Under the pieces are notes generated by a model, which had not been told where the DNA came from, made no database searches, and saw nothing but the letters and a program-made list of their open reading frames with translations. From Acinetobacter calcoaceticus DSM 30006 = CIP 81.8 (GTDB taxonomy: Bacteria > Pseudomonadota > Gammaproteobacteria > Pseudomonadales > Moraxellaceae): DNA of 64,000 bases. Positions within the stretch are counted from its first letter, which is position 1. Every line of letters begins with the position of its first letter. The stretch covers positions 186,001 to 250,000 of the forward strand of contig NZ_KB849778.1 in assembly GCF_000368965.1 (NCBI RefSeq), in the 5' to 3' direction. Positions 8,447 through 18,224 of this stretch are shown one piece after another. The translations under genes were made by a program, and so were the position numbers.

Positions 8447-9346
8447 ATGAAAATTATATTTATCCACGGGATGAATCAACAGAATTACACATCACACCGC
8501 TTAAAAGAGCATTGGTTAAAAGTATTTAAGCTCGGTCTAAAGCAAATGCCTTGCAAAGTTAACGTACGCGATCTTCATATTCATATGCCATTTTATGGCG
8601 ATTTGATGAATAAATATCAATTAAGTAATCAATTAGATCTTACAACCTTGTTACCTAAAACATTTTTAAATAATTATTTACCTATTCATTTACATGAGAA
8701 TAATCCCCCAACGAAAGAACACACCCCATTTATTCCCTTATTGTCGCCATCAACGGATCAAGCTGAAAAAAGCTTTTCAGAACGACTCTATCTGACCTCT
8801 CAGCTCGTAAAGGATCGAGTACTCAAAGAATTGGTTGTTCTTTTAAACAACTTTCCAAAATTGCATGAGAGCTTGATACAGCAGTTTCTGATTGAAACTT
8901 ATATGTACTTATCTAATCCTGAATTTATGCAAGAAGTAAATGAGCGAATTTTAAAGAAAATGCGAGAAGATGATGATTATATTGTCGTTGCGCACTCTCT
9001 CGGCTCAGTTATTGCTTATCGGCTATTTTCCGATACTTCTTATCAATTTTCAGTTAAACGATTTATAACTTTAGCCTCTCCTTTATCTTTTCGCGTCATT
9101 CAAAGTAAGCTCCCGAACCCAATTGCCAGACCACCCTGTATTCACGGTGAATGGTTTAATTTTTATTCTCAAGATGATTTTCTGACTGCATTTCCATTAT
9201 CTGAGGCTCCTTTTAACTTTGATCCGCCTATTATTAATCAGAAAATTTTTACCTTCGCCAACCAGCCACATGAGATTTTAGGATATTTACAACATCCCTC
9301 CGTGATAAAGGCAATTATTGAACCTTTTCAAAAAAATGAGGGCTAA
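8447..9346 (+). CDS. Alpha/beta-hydrolase-like protein
   Basis: About 299 residues from the ATG at 8447 (a TTG nine bases upstream is also in frame). The start MKIIFIHGMNQQ carries the HG oxyanion-type element of alpha/beta hydrolases. The nucleophile elbow is VAHSLGSVIAYRLF (GxSxG-like, A-H-S-L-G, about residue 182), and a possible late catalytic His is in NQPHEILGY. No signal peptide. Substrate unknown; related proteins are annotated as lipase- or esterase-like. No obvious operon partner: the permease terminator precedes it and a tRNA promoter follows. Confidence 0.75.
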   Translation: MKIIFIHGMNQQNYTSHRLKEHWLKVFKLGLKQMPCKVNVRDLHIHMPFYGDLMNKYQLSNQLDLTTLLPKTFLNNYLPIHLHENNPPTKEHTPFIPLLSPSTDQAEKSFSERLYLTSQLVKDRVLKELVVLLNNFPKLHESLIQQFLIETYMYLSNPEFMQEVNERILKKMREDDDYIVVAHSLGSVIAYRLFSDTSYQFSVKRFITLASPLSFRVIQSKLPNPIARPPCIHGEWFNFYSQDDFLTAFPLSEAPFNFDPPIINQKIFTFANQPHEILGYLQHPSVIKAIIEPFQKNEG

Positions 9347-9421
9347 ATGTATATATTTTCTACAATTTGAGTTATTTTTAAGCGCTTGATAGCTTTTTTT
9401 AATATTTATTCAGAAAACTAT

Positions 9422-9450
9422 TTGACACTTTTATTAAATCGACCTAATAT
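9422..9450 (+). promoter_or_regulatory. Promoter of the tandem tRNA-Glu genes
   Basis: TTGACA (9422-9427), 17-base spacer, TAATAT (9445-9450), followed by a C-rich discriminator (ACGCCCACC). A GC-rich discriminator is typical of stringently controlled stable RNA promoters. Confidence 0.85.
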
Positions 9451-9467
9451 ACGCCCACCTCTGAAAC

Positions 9468-9543
9468 GTCCCTATCGTCTAGAGGCCTAGGACATCGCCC
9501 TTTCACGGCGGTAACCGGGGTTCGAATCCCCGTAGGGACGCCA
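9468..9543 (+). tRNA. tRNA-Glu (anticodon TTC), copy 2
   Basis: Identical in all 76 bases to the copy at 6701, including the encoded CCA. First gene of a two-tRNA unit with its own promoter. Confidence 0.97.
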
Positions 9544-9573
9544 GTAATTTTTTCAGATGTATGCCTCATATAA

Positions 9574-9649
9574 GTCCCTATCGTCTAGAGGCCTAGGACA
9601 TCGCCCTTTCACGGCGGTAACCGGGGTTCGAATCCCCGTAGGGACGCCA
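9574..9649 (+). tRNA. tRNA-Glu (anticodon TTC), copy 3
   Basis: Identical to the copies at 6701 and 9468. It follows copy 2 after 30 bases and is closed by a strong terminator. Confidence 0.97.
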
Positions 9650-9655
9650 AATTCT

Positions 9656-9688
9656 AAAAAGCCACTGCATAATGTCAGTGGCTTTTTT
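9656..9688 (+). terminator. Terminator of the tRNA-Glu pair
   Basis: AAAAAGCCACTG / CAGTGGC with an 8-base loop followed by six T. The A-run on the other side lets it also serve the convergent gene ending at 9740. Confidence 0.85.
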
Positions 9689-9739
9689 CTTGCCTTAAAA
9701 ATGAAAAACCAATCAATGATTAGCTTTTCATATGCTCCA

Positions 9740-10687
9740 TTAGCTCGCAATGCCCACTTGTACTTCAAGGCGACCCGACTGTACCCGTAGTCCTCTAATT
9801 TCAAATTGATCTACCAATTGCTGGACCAACTCTCGGCTTTCTCTCAAAATATTCAAACCCGGTAAAATACTAAAATCAGTCAAACTCAGAAGCTTTTCAA
9901 CCATCCATGAACGGTTATTAATAAAGTCAATAAATCCTGCTTGCTCTAGGTCAATAAACCACATACGGTGACCATCGCGCTGGATGCCAGGAATATCGCC
10001 AATCAAGTGATTAATGAGTGATGGAATCGGTAACATATTCACCACTTCAAAACCAACTCGGCCAATACGGCGCACAGCCCAGTTTGACAGCGTTCCCCCA
10101 TGGCGGATCTGAACATCGAGGCTCTCATCCATTTGACGTAGGCGCAAAAATTTTTCCTGCCCAATACGGCATTCCAATACTTTAAAATCTAAACTTAAAC
10201 GATACATGAAACGATGGTAATGCCCATCGATCTCGACTTGGAAACTATCATTGCCACACTTGATTTTAATATCATCAATTTCAGAACGGTCGATGCGCTT
10301 ACGAATTTGATTATTTAATAGCATTTCCGGTAAATACAGCGTTAAGGTACTCTTCCCCAAAAATGTACGTGCCATGATCAACGCGACTTGACGTGCAGTT
10401 TCACTGGTTTCAGACACCATATCTCGTACAGTACCTGCTGCCAGATTTGTCATTCCGACAACTCCACGTCTGGTGTGAGTGGTCACTTGGTCGAGCGCAT
10501 CTAATGCAGCATCCGCGACCCCTGCAATATTACGTGTCGTATCACTAGCGAACCCGACCGCATCTTGGGCATGTTGCAATGTCTTATGCAGTAATCGACG
10601 AGATAATGACTGTTTTGCGGTATCTGGGGTATCTACAGCCGATGCTGTTGTTGTAGGCTTCGACTCATTGTCATCTTGTTGACCCAA
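9740..10687 (-). CDS. Conserved hypothetical protein with amphipathic N-terminal half
   Basis: A 315-residue protein of unknown function. The likely start is the TTG at 10687, because a GGAGAGAGGGAC ribosome site precedes it and the first internal ATG comes only after about 75 residues. The first 100 residues are polar with repeated A/D/T-rich helices (AQDAVGFASDTTRNIAGVADAALDALDQV), suggesting amphipathic helices. The remainder is mixed, with GGTLSNWAVRRIGRVGFEVVNMLPIP and a tryptophan-containing region. No signal peptide or confident membrane segment. It resembles proteins conserved in Acinetobacter, but no family name is recognised. Confidence 0.7.
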   Translation of the reverse strand: MGQQDDNESKPTTTASAVDTPDTAKQSLSRRLLHKTLQHAQDAVGFASDTTRNIAGVADAALDALDQVTTHTRRGVVGMTNLAAGTVRDMVSETSETARQVALIMARTFLGKSTLTLYLPEMLLNNQIRKRIDRSEIDDIKIKCGNDSFQVEIDGHYHRFMYRLSLDFKVLECRIGQEKFLRLRQMDESLDVQIRHGGTLSNWAVRRIGRVGFEVVNMLPIPSLINHLIGDIPGIQRDGHRMWFIDLEQAGFIDFINNRSWMVEKLLSLTDFSILPGLNILRESRELVQQLVDQFEIRGLRVQSGRLEVQVGIAS

Positions 10688-10961
10688 GTCCCTCTCTCCT
10701 TTTTATATTTATTTCACATCCTATTTATGAGTATTTAAGCTCATTTATAGTGCTAATCACACTTCATTTTTCTGTAGATTAGCATGCTCTACAATATTAT
10801 TTTAATTTTTATGTGTACGCATAAATCATCTGCTTTTTGTATTTCCTTGTTTATTCAAAATTAATTTTTTGCTAGCTCAAAGCACTTCATCGATATCTTA
10901 CAAACTTTTTTCTTTTTCAACATTTCCGTTAGAATAGATTCAAACTGAATGTGGAGTTCCT

Positions 10962-11300
10962 ATGCAATACCGTTGCCCTCAATGTCAAAGTGTTAAAATT
11001 ATGCCTGTAAGCCAAGGCATTAACAGCGTAAAACCAGCAGTTCCTAAAAGCCTTGCTATCTTAATTCCTGCAATTTTTATGCTTTTACTCTTGGTTATTA
11101 TTAGCATTTTTATGTGGATTTTTGGCAATGGTGCAAGCAGCTCTCTTCAAATTGCAACAGTAGTTGTTTTTGTTGTGACTGTAGGGGCAGGGTTTATGTT
11201 CTGGCGTGATTTACCAGACTTTAAACTGTCTATGCAAGCATTTATGCAGTCACAAAAACATTGGAAATGCCGTGACTGCAATAACGAGTGGGAAATCTAA
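10962..11300 (+). CDS. Membrane protein with split zinc ribbon
   Basis: A 112-residue protein. A CPQC pair near the N-terminus (residues 5-8) and a CRDC pair near the C-terminus (about residues 103-106) flank two transmembrane helices (about 31-53 and 61-79). Both cysteine pairs would lie on the same, cytoplasmic, side, so they can form one zinc ribbon closed across the membrane hairpin. The start has GGAG six bases before the ATG. Function unknown; zinc ribbons of this type may bind nucleic acid or protein partners. Monocistronic, with its stop close to the end of convergent czcD. Confidence 0.7.
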   Translation: MQYRCPQCQSVKIMPVSQGINSVKPAVPKSLAILIPAIFMLLLLVIISIFMWIFGNGASSSLQIATVVVFVVTVGAGFMFWRDLPDFKLSMQAFMQSQKHWKCRDCNNEWEI

Positions 11301-11318
11301 TCAATTATTCACATCAGT

Positions 11319-12263
11319 TTAATGCTGATGTGAATGTGCTTCGTCAGCATGTTCATGGGGAGCATGCTGGGCAGTGTGCTGACAGTTAATCTCCTCGTCA
11401 TCTTCAATTTGCAAAGTAACCTCTGCAATCCCATGTTCATGAGATAGCATTTCAACTGCTTCATTATAAAGCCTTGTACGCTCTGCTTCTGGCGCAAACA
11501 AGTGCACCGTTAAATGAATATTTTTAGACGTAACGGCCCATACTTTAAGTTGATGAATACTCTCCACACCATTTAAAGAAAGTAGATCTGTACGTAATTT
11601 CTCAATATCGACTTCTTCTGGTACACCTTCGAGCAAAATATTAATGCTCTGTTTAAGCAAAATCCATGTTCTTGGTAACACCCAAAAGCCAATGAGTACG
11701 GCAATAAGCGTGTCAATCCAGTACCAGTTAGTGAAATAAATCGTTATTGCCGCGATGATCACTCCTACCGAACCCAATGCATCGCTTAAGACCTCTAGAT
11801 AAGCACCTTTAACATTTAGACTAGAGTTAGCGCCCGACATTAAAATTTTCATTGAAATGAGGTTAATTACCAAGCCAACCGTTGCCACAATAAGCATCCC
11901 CACACTTTGGATTTCAGGTGGCTTAGAGAACCGAATATAGGCCTCATATAAAATATAAACTGCCACCACAAAGAGCATGAGCGCATTAAATAAAGCTACC
12001 AAAATTTCAAAGCGCTGATAGCCAAAAGTACGCTTATTATCGGCGGGACGTTTTGAAATTTGAATGGCAACCAAAGCAATTGCCAAAGCAGCTGCATCTG
12101 TAAACATATGTGCAGCGTCAGAGAGCAATGCCAAACTTTGCGTGATTAAACCTGCAATGACCTCAACAATTAAAAACGTTGTAGTAAGAGCTAAGGCAAT
12201 TGTTAATTTTTTAGCATTACCTTCAGTGACTACGGCATGACTATGATCATGTTGTCCACCCAT
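11319..12263 (-). CDS. czcD: CDF-family zinc/cobalt/cadmium efflux protein CzcD
   Basis: A 314-residue cation diffusion facilitator. It has six transmembrane segments, with the metal-site motifs SDAAHMFTDAAALAIAL in TM2 (D-x3-H...D) and EVLSDALGSVGVI in TM5 (D-x3-D type). A cytoplasmic C-terminal domain follows and both tails are His-rich (HDHSH at the N-terminus; HEH and HSHQH at the C-terminus). It exports divalent metals from cytoplasm to periplasm by proton antiport. AAGGAG lies seven bases before the ATG. It is downstream of czcA on the same strand, so the export block combines cytoplasmic-membrane and trans-envelope pumps. Confidence 0.95.
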   Translation of the reverse strand: MGGQHDHSHAVVTEGNAKKLTIALALTTTFLIVEVIAGLITQSLALLSDAAHMFTDAAALAIALVAIQISKRPADNKRTFGYQRFEILVALFNALMLFVVAVYILYEAYIRFSKPPEIQSVGMLIVATVGLVINLISMKILMSGANSSLNVKGAYLEVLSDALGSVGVIIAAITIYFTNWYWIDTLIAVLIGFWVLPRTWILLKQSINILLEGVPEEVDIEKLRTDLLSLNGVESIHQLKVWAVTSKNIHLTVHLFAPEAERTRLYNEAVEMLSHEHGIAEVTLQIEDDEEINCQHTAQHAPHEHADEAHSHQH

Positions 12264-12395
12264 GTTGCGGACTCCTTATTATTTATCTTTATGGTGAGGT
12301 AAAAGTAACAATGAATGCATCATTATTTTTACCTCTTTCAAACACTTTTTTGACTTAGATTCTGTAATCAAAAAAGATATCTCAAATCGATGACA

Positions 12396-15300
12396 TTATG
12401 AATGCTCAGCGCTTTTCACCTTGCTTTCATTCATCCATCGATAAATTACTGGTAATAAAACCAGAGTTAATATCGTAGATGAAATAATGCCACCAATAAC
12501 AACCGTTGCCAAAGGTCGTTGCACTTCTGCACCGGTTCCTGTTGCCAAAGCCATTGGAATAAAACCAAGCGAAGCAACACAAGCCGTCATGAGTACAGGT
12601 CTTAAGCGCAAGATCGCCCCATTCCACGTGGCTGTTTGAATATCAAAGTTTTCTCTAAGCTCTTTAATAAAGCTCAGCATCACCAGACCATTCAAAACAG
12701 CAACACCCGATAAGGCAATAAACCCGACACCCGCCGACATTGAAAGTGGAATATCCCTCAGCCAAAGCGCGATAATGCCACCCGACAAAGCAAACGGAAC
12801 GCCGCTAAACACCAACAGACTTTCTTTAATGTTATGGAATACAGCCATGAGTAAAATGAAAATCATAGCAAGCGCTAATGGAACAACAATTTTCATTCGT
12901 GCAGCAGCTGAAGCTAGATTTTCAAACTGACCACCATATTCCAACCAATACCCTGCTGGTAGTTGTTCTTTTGCGAGCGTTGTTCTTAGCTCTTGAACAA
13001 ATGATCCTAAATCACGGCCTTCTACGTTAGCGGTAATAATGACACGGCGCTTACCATTTTCACGTCCTACCTGATTTAAGCCTGAGGTACGTTCAACTTT
13101 AGCGACATCTTGAAGCTGGATTAGACCACCATTAGGTAGCTGAATCGGAAGTTGGGCTAAGTTTTGAATGGTACGTTGCTGATCCTCTAAGCGAATTTCA
13201 AAATCGAATCGTCTATCACCTTGTAAAATCTGCCCTACATTTTGTCCACCGACACTTGCCGCCACAATATCTTGAATGGCTTTGGCAGATAATCCATATT
13301 GCGCAGCCAAAGGACGATTAATTTCGATACTTAGCACAGGCAAACCGCTCGTTTGTTCTACCTTAACCGCTGTAGCACCAGAAATCGTCTGTATTTTTTG
13401 AGCAAATGCCTGAGCCTGCTCATTAAGCACTTGCATATCATCGCCAAAAATCTTGACGCCAATATCGCTCCGGATACCTGAAATCAGCTCATTAAAACGT
13501 AGTTCAATCGGTTGAGAGAACTCACTGTTATTGCCCGGTAATGTCGCCAAGAAAGCCTGCATACGCGAACGTAGTTCATCTAGCGTTTCTTTAGAGTTTG
13601 GCCATTGATCATGAGGTTTAAGTAAAATAACTGCATCAGAGATATTAGGTGGCATCACGTCAGTTGCAACCTCAGCTGTTCCTGTTCGAGCAAAAACAGC
13701 CTTTACCTCTGGAAAGTTTTTCAAAATGAGCTTTTCGGTATTTTCTTGCATTCGCAGAGATTGCTCGAGTCCAGTGCTAGGTGAACGCATTTGCTGTAAG
13801 GCGAAGTCACCTTCACTTAACTGGGGAGCAAATTCACTGCCCATTTGGGTAGCTAACACGCCTGTGAGCACTAAAATACTTAATGCAAAACTAAGAACAA
13901 CGATCTTAAGTTGATAAGCCTGATCGAGAATATCTCGATATTTCTGCTTTAAAAGCAGCATCCAACGTGTTTCTTTTTCTTTCACTTCACCCGTAACAAA
14001 AAGAGCAACTGCCGCAGGTACAAATGTCACAGAAAGAATCATGGCTCCCAATAACGCCATAACCACGGTCATTGCCATTGGATGAAACATTTTGGCTTCA
14101 ACGCCAGATAAGGCAAAAATAGGTAAATAGACCACTAAAATAATCATTTGCCCAAAAATAAGCGGTCGACGGGCCTGTTTCGCGGCGAGAAAAACTTCTT
14201 TAAATCGCTCAGTGCGTGTAAGTGGCCGTTGTAAAGCATGCTGTGCTTCTGCTAGACGTCGAATGCAGTTCTCTACAATAACAACTGCCCCATCTACAAT
14301 AATCCCGAAATCAAGCGCTCCTAGGCTCATCAGGTTGGCACTAATGTTTTGCTCAGCCATCCCCGTAAGGGTAAATAACATCGAAAGCGGGATAACACAG
14401 GCAGTAATTAAAGCTGCTCGGAAATTTCCCAAGAAAATAAACAAAATCACAATAACCAGAATCGCCCCTTCTACAAGGTTCTTCTGTACTGTTGCAATTG
14501 CTTTATTTACTAAACTCGTCCGGTCATAAACCGTTTCGATTTCTACACCTTTAGGTAAGGTAGATTGGATTTCCTTAATTTTGCCATCCACCGCCTGAGC
14601 AACGGTACGGCTGTTCTCCCCCATCATCATCATGGCTATGCCAAGAACAGTTTCTTCACCATTGTAAGTTGCAGCACCCGTTCTTAAATCATGCCCAATA
14701 GAGACATTCGCCACATCTGCCACACGAATTGGTAAACCATTTTTAGTGCTTACGGTAATGTTTTGAATATCCTCAACACTACTTAACATACCCGGAACAC
14801 GAACAGTGAGCTGCTCCCCGTTTTCTTCAATAAATCCTGCACCGCGATTTTCATTGTTTTCTTGCAAAGCAGTTTGAAATTCATTAATTGAAATTTGCAG
14901 CTGCTGCAAACGTTTTAAATCAGGAGAAACAATATAGGTTTTATTGTAGCCACCAATACTGTTAATTTCGGCTACGCCTTTCACCCGCTGTAATTGAGGA
15001 CGTACAATCCAATCCTGAATTTCGCGTAAATCCATAGCTGTATAGGCTGTACCATCAGCTTTTTTAGCACCAGCTTTTGCTTTTACGACCCATTGGTAAA
15101 TCTCCCCCAAACCCGTTGAAACAGGAGACATAACTGGATCAACTGATTCGGGTAGTTGTCCGTCCGCCTCTTGTAAACGCTGGTTAATCAGTTGTCTTGC
15201 CCAATAAATATCTGTTCCATCTTTAAAAATGATGGTGACTTGAGAAAGTCCATAACGGGAAATAGAGCGAGTCTGTTCCAGATTAGGAATTCCGGCCATC

Positions 15301-15554
15301 GCATTTTCAATAGGATAGGTAATGCGTTGTTCGACCTCTAAAGCCGTATATCCATTTGCTTGAGTATTAATCTGGACCTGAGCATTGGTAATGTCTGGAA
15401 CCGCATCAATAGGAAGCTTTTGATAACTCCAGATACCGACTCCAATCCACGTCAGTACAAATAGCATGACCCAAATGGCATTTTGAATAGCAAACTGAAT
15501 AACTCTGTCAAATAGCCCTTCAGGTTTGGGCAGCTCAGGTTTATTAATGTCCAT
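12396..15554 (-). CDS. czcA: Heavy-metal efflux RND transporter CzcA
   Basis: A 1052-residue RND pump of the HME branch with 12 transmembrane helices and two large periplasmic loops. The TM4 proton-relay signature ALDFGIIVDGAVVIVEN (D...D...E) is the hallmark of the heavy metal subfamily, and GAGFIEENGEQLTVRVPG is typical of the periplasmic domain. It takes Zn, Co or Cd from the periplasm or inner leaflet and passes it to the CzcB/CzcC channel using proton influx. Its ATG overlaps the czcB stop by 11 bases, which points to translational coupling. Cus-type Ag/Cu pumps are related, but the czcI/czcD neighbours favour Zn/Co/Cd. Confidence 0.95.
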   Translation of the reverse strand: MDINKPELPKPEGLFDRVIQFAIQNAIWVMLFVLTWIGVGIWSYQKLPIDAVPDITNAQVQINTQANGYTALEVEQRITYPIENAMAGIPNLEQTRSISRYGLSQVTIIFKDGTDIYWARQLINQRLQEADGQLPESVDPVMSPVSTGLGEIYQWVVKAKAGAKKADGTAYTAMDLREIQDWIVRPQLQRVKGVAEINSIGGYNKTYIVSPDLKRLQQLQISINEFQTALQENNENRGAGFIEENGEQLTVRVPGMLSSVEDIQNITVSTKNGLPIRVADVANVSIGHDLRTGAATYNGEETVLGIAMMMMGENSRTVAQAVDGKIKEIQSTLPKGVEIETVYDRTSLVNKAIATVQKNLVEGAILVIVILFIFLGNFRAALITACVIPLSMLFTLTGMAEQNISANLMSLGALDFGIIVDGAVVIVENCIRRLAEAQHALQRPLTRTERFKEVFLAAKQARRPLIFGQMIILVVYLPIFALSGVEAKMFHPMAMTVVMALLGAMILSVTFVPAAVALFVTGEVKEKETRWMLLLKQKYRDILDQAYQLKIVVLSFALSILVLTGVLATQMGSEFAPQLSEGDFALQQMRSPSTGLEQSLRMQENTEKLILKNFPEVKAVFARTGTAEVATDVMPPNISDAVILLKPHDQWPNSKETLDELRSRMQAFLATLPGNNSEFSQPIELRFNELISGIRSDIGVKIFGDDMQVLNEQAQAFAQKIQTISGATAVKVEQTSGLPVLSIEINRPLAAQYGLSAKAIQDIVAASVGGQNVGQILQGDRRFDFEIRLEDQQRTIQNLAQLPIQLPNGGLIQLQDVAKVERTSGLNQVGRENGKRRVIITANVEGRDLGSFVQELRTTLAKEQLPAGYWLEYGGQFENLASAAARMKIVVPLALAMIFILLMAVFHNIKESLLVFSGVPFALSGGIIALWLRDIPLSMSAGVGFIALSGVAVLNGLVMLSFIKELRENFDIQTATWNGAILRLRPVLMTACVASLGFIPMALATGTGAEVQRPLATVVIGGIISSTILTLVLLPVIYRWMNESKVKSAEHS

Positions 15555-16761
15555 GCTCCGCCTCTCCTTTTTCCAATTCGGATTTCAGCAAGAAGCTGCC
15601 TTCTGCAACATAGCGCTGGCTTGGATTAATACCTTTTACAACTTCGACCCACTGACCATCTTTAGAACGTTGCCCCAACTGTACCGTGACAGGTTCAAAC
15701 TCAAAGCCTGTTTTGACCATTTTTGGAGTAAAGATAACGTCTTTACCTTCGACTTGCTGGATCGCTTGTGCTTTTACACGTGTTACTTTTTGCGTTGAAC
15801 CTGAATTTAGCTCAACATTAACCATTAGGTTTGGACGCAATTCACTACTATTTGCCAAGACCTTTGCACGGACTTGTAAACGCCCTGTTTGAGCATCAGC
15901 CTCTGTAGTTAAGCTTTGAACCTGTGCCGTAAATACATTCCCAGTTTGCAAAGATTTAAATTCAATTTGCTGATTTGGCTGCACATTGATATTTGCAGTA
16001 CTTGGTAAAATAAATTCCAGCCACAACTGATCAAGTTGATTAATAATAAAAAGCTGGTCTGCTAGCTGTACGTTTTCTCCCACTACAATATCTTTATTAC
16101 TCACCATGCCAGCAATTGGAGCTGTTAAGGTGTAGCGTCCTCCTGAGCCTGAACCCGCGCCGAATGCACTTAGACGTGAGCGAGCTGCTTTAACTTGTAT
16201 CTGGGCTTGCTGATAAGCGTTATAAGCTCTTTGATAGTCTTGTTTAGCAGAAATTCCCTGAGACCATAAGCTACGTTCACGTTCATAGTCCTGACGCGTT
16301 AAATCAAGATTAGACTGTGCAATTTGTAAATTGGCTTGTTGATCGACTAGATCTGGAACCAATAAGCTTGCGAGAGCCTGACCCTTTTTAACTTGTTGTC
16401 CCAATTCAACATAGACCGCTTCGACACGACCACTAAAACTTGGTGAGACATGGGCTTGACGGTCAGTATTTACAACCAGTTTGGCTGGATAAGTTTGGAG
16501 CTGAGCAACTTCACCTACTTCAGCTTGTTCAATTTTTAAATTTTGTTCCTGCATTTGTTGAACAGTGAGCATCAATGGTTTTTCACCCTCATCATGGTGT
16601 TCTTCACCCTCTTCTTCAGCATGCTCATGCCCTTCTGAGGCTTCAGAAGAGGCAGGTTTATTTTTTGAATTTAAAACGAGTAGCCCGATTAATATTGCAG
16701 TGATTGCAGCAATCACTCCCACCCAAAGCCACTGAGAATTTTTCTTTAAATTTACCGACAT
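15544..16761 (-). CDS. czcB: RND periplasmic adaptor CzcB
   Basis: About 405 residues from the ATG at 16761, which has GGAGAAT eight bases upstream; the frame is open further upstream into czcC, but that longer start is unlikely. One N-terminal membrane anchor (WLWVGVIAAITAILIGLLVL) is followed by a His/Glu-rich metal-sensing stretch (EGHEHAEEEGEEHHDEGE). Then come the lipoyl/barrel-sandwich, alpha-hairpin (QSNLDLTRQDYERERSLW) and beta-barrel domains of membrane fusion proteins. The C-terminus ends GEAEHGH, adding more metal ligands. It links CzcA to CzcC across the periplasm. Confidence 0.94.
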   Translation of the reverse strand: MSVNLKKNSQWLWVGVIAAITAILIGLLVLNSKNKPASSEASEGHEHAEEEGEEHHDEGEKPLMLTVQQMQEQNLKIEQAEVGEVAQLQTYPAKLVVNTDRQAHVSPSFSGRVEAVYVELGQQVKKGQALASLLVPDLVDQQANLQIAQSNLDLTRQDYERERSLWSQGISAKQDYQRAYNAYQQAQIQVKAARSRLSAFGAGSGSGGRYTLTAPIAGMVSNKDIVVGENVQLADQLFIINQLDQLWLEFILPSTANINVQPNQQIEFKSLQTGNVFTAQVQSLTTEADAQTGRLQVRAKVLANSSELRPNLMVNVELNSGSTQKVTRVKAQAIQQVEGKDVIFTPKMVKTGFEFEPVTVQLGQRSKDGQWVEVVKGINPSQRYVAEGSFLLKSELEKGEAEHGH

Positions 16762-16763
16762 TT

Positions 16764-18179
16764 TTATTCTCCTGCCTGAGTTGGGAATGATTGGCTTTGT
16801 TGCCAAGCACGTTGATTCAATTGCATTAAGGCATCTTTCGCCATGATTTGTTCCGCCTCTAGACCGAGACGCAAACTTTGAATTTCAATTGAATTTTGCC
16901 AAGCCTGTTTTAATAGCTCGACTTTACGTAAACGGACATCTTGTAGTTGCATTGTGGCTTGCTGGACATCGGTAACAGCGAACTTACCCAAACGGAAACC
17001 TTGTAATGTTTTTTGCTGAACTTGAGCCGCAAGAGGAACTTGTTGATCATTCAGTTGTTTAAACTGGATGCGTAAACCTTTCAATTCAGACATCAAAGTC
17101 TCAATATCTGCTTGATTCTGCTGTCGATAAAAGCTTTGTTGGCGTTGAGACAGCTCTTGCTTGGCTTGAGCAATCTTGATTCCATACTGTTGGCGATTAA
17201 AAAGATTTAAAGGAATTTCTACACCTAAACGAATTTGGTTATCTGTACTCTGCTCTGGAGAGCGAGTGTTATTAACACCCAAAGTTACGGTAGGTTGTGG
17301 TCTTGCTTTTGCTTTAAGCTGTTGAATATTGGCTTGCTGTACAAGGGAATCTAATTGGAAAGAGCGCTCCAATAAATTATTTTGTGAATCTTGGTTTGGT
17401 TCTACATTTGCTGCCAGCGCCCATAATTGGTTTGGACTTTGGAATAGCTGAAATTGACTTGAACCACCACCCCATAAATTCACCAGTTGCTGTTTCGCAA
17501 CTTGGAGTTTTAAATCGACTTGTTGATATAAACGCTGATTTTCCAAGTGAGACATACGCACTCGGTCTACATCAACTTGCGCAATACTTCCTGCCTGATA
17601 ACGTTTTTCCGATGCTAGTAAATTTTCTTGGCTCACTTCTAGCTGCTCTCCAATGAGAGATTTTTCAAGCTCAAGCAAAGCCACTTGCGACCAAAAATAT
17701 TTAACGATTAATCCAAGCTCAGCGGTATAACGCTGCTCAGCCAAATCAATTTTTGATATCTCCACTTTTGCCAAGTTTTGTGCAGCTTTGCGCTGCCCAA
17801 AAATATCCAAAGGCTGAGAGATACCAATTGCGAGTTCTTTTTCTTGATCACTTTGGAAGCCCGTTTGCTCAATGGAAAGACTTGGGTTGGCCCATAAACG
17901 ACTTTGCTTTAAATTAGCCTCAGCCATTTGCTGCTGTGCTTGCCAAACACCTTGCTGACTTTGATAGTTTTGTACCTGTTCTAACGCTTGCTCAAAAGTA
18001 AACGCTGCTTTTTGAATATAACGTTCTTGTTGAATCTCAGACTGAGCCATCGTTACTTGTGCAGCCAATAGCATGGCAACAGATAGGCTTGAGATGGTTA
18101 AAACCTTTTTTAACGTTTTATTAACGTTACTCTCTAAGTGAGAAGGAGAACTCACTCGAGTTGAAAAAATAGAAGACAT
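16764..18179 (-). CDS. czcC: Outer membrane efflux channel CzcC (TolC family)
   Basis: About 471 residues from the ATG at 18179. A long leader precedes the hydrophobic signal core (LTISSLSVAMLLAAQVTMA). The body has the two repeated coiled-coil/beta-barrel halves of the TolC family, with GIPL-like EIPLNLFNRQQYGIKIAQAK and the Gln-rich helices that build the periplasmic tunnel. It forms the exit duct of the CzcCBA pump. Only two bases separate its stop from the czcB start. An in-frame TTG at 18194 is an alternative start. Confidence 0.93.
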   Translation of the reverse strand: MSSIFSTRVSSPSHLESNVNKTLKKVLTISSLSVAMLLAAQVTMAQSEIQQERYIQKAAFTFEQALEQVQNYQSQQGVWQAQQQMAEANLKQSRLWANPSLSIEQTGFQSDQEKELAIGISQPLDIFGQRKAAQNLAKVEISKIDLAEQRYTAELGLIVKYFWSQVALLELEKSLIGEQLEVSQENLLASEKRYQAGSIAQVDVDRVRMSHLENQRLYQQVDLKLQVAKQQLVNLWGGGSSQFQLFQSPNQLWALAANVEPNQDSQNNLLERSFQLDSLVQQANIQQLKAKARPQPTVTLGVNNTRSPEQSTDNQIRLGVEIPLNLFNRQQYGIKIAQAKQELSQRQQSFYRQQNQADIETLMSELKGLRIQFKQLNDQQVPLAAQVQQKTLQGFRLGKFAVTDVQQATMQLQDVRLRKVELLKQAWQNSIEIQSLRLGLEAEQIMAKDALMQLNQRAWQQSQSFPTQAGE

Positions 18180-18224
18180 GTTTTTGCCCCGCAATAAATA
18201 AGAGATGCGGTGGGCTTTTTTTGG

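Noticed and set aside
14212..14529. A 105-codon plus-strand frame inside czcA
   Set aside because: Shadow of the czcA coding strand, lying opposite its TM4 region; no independent evidence.
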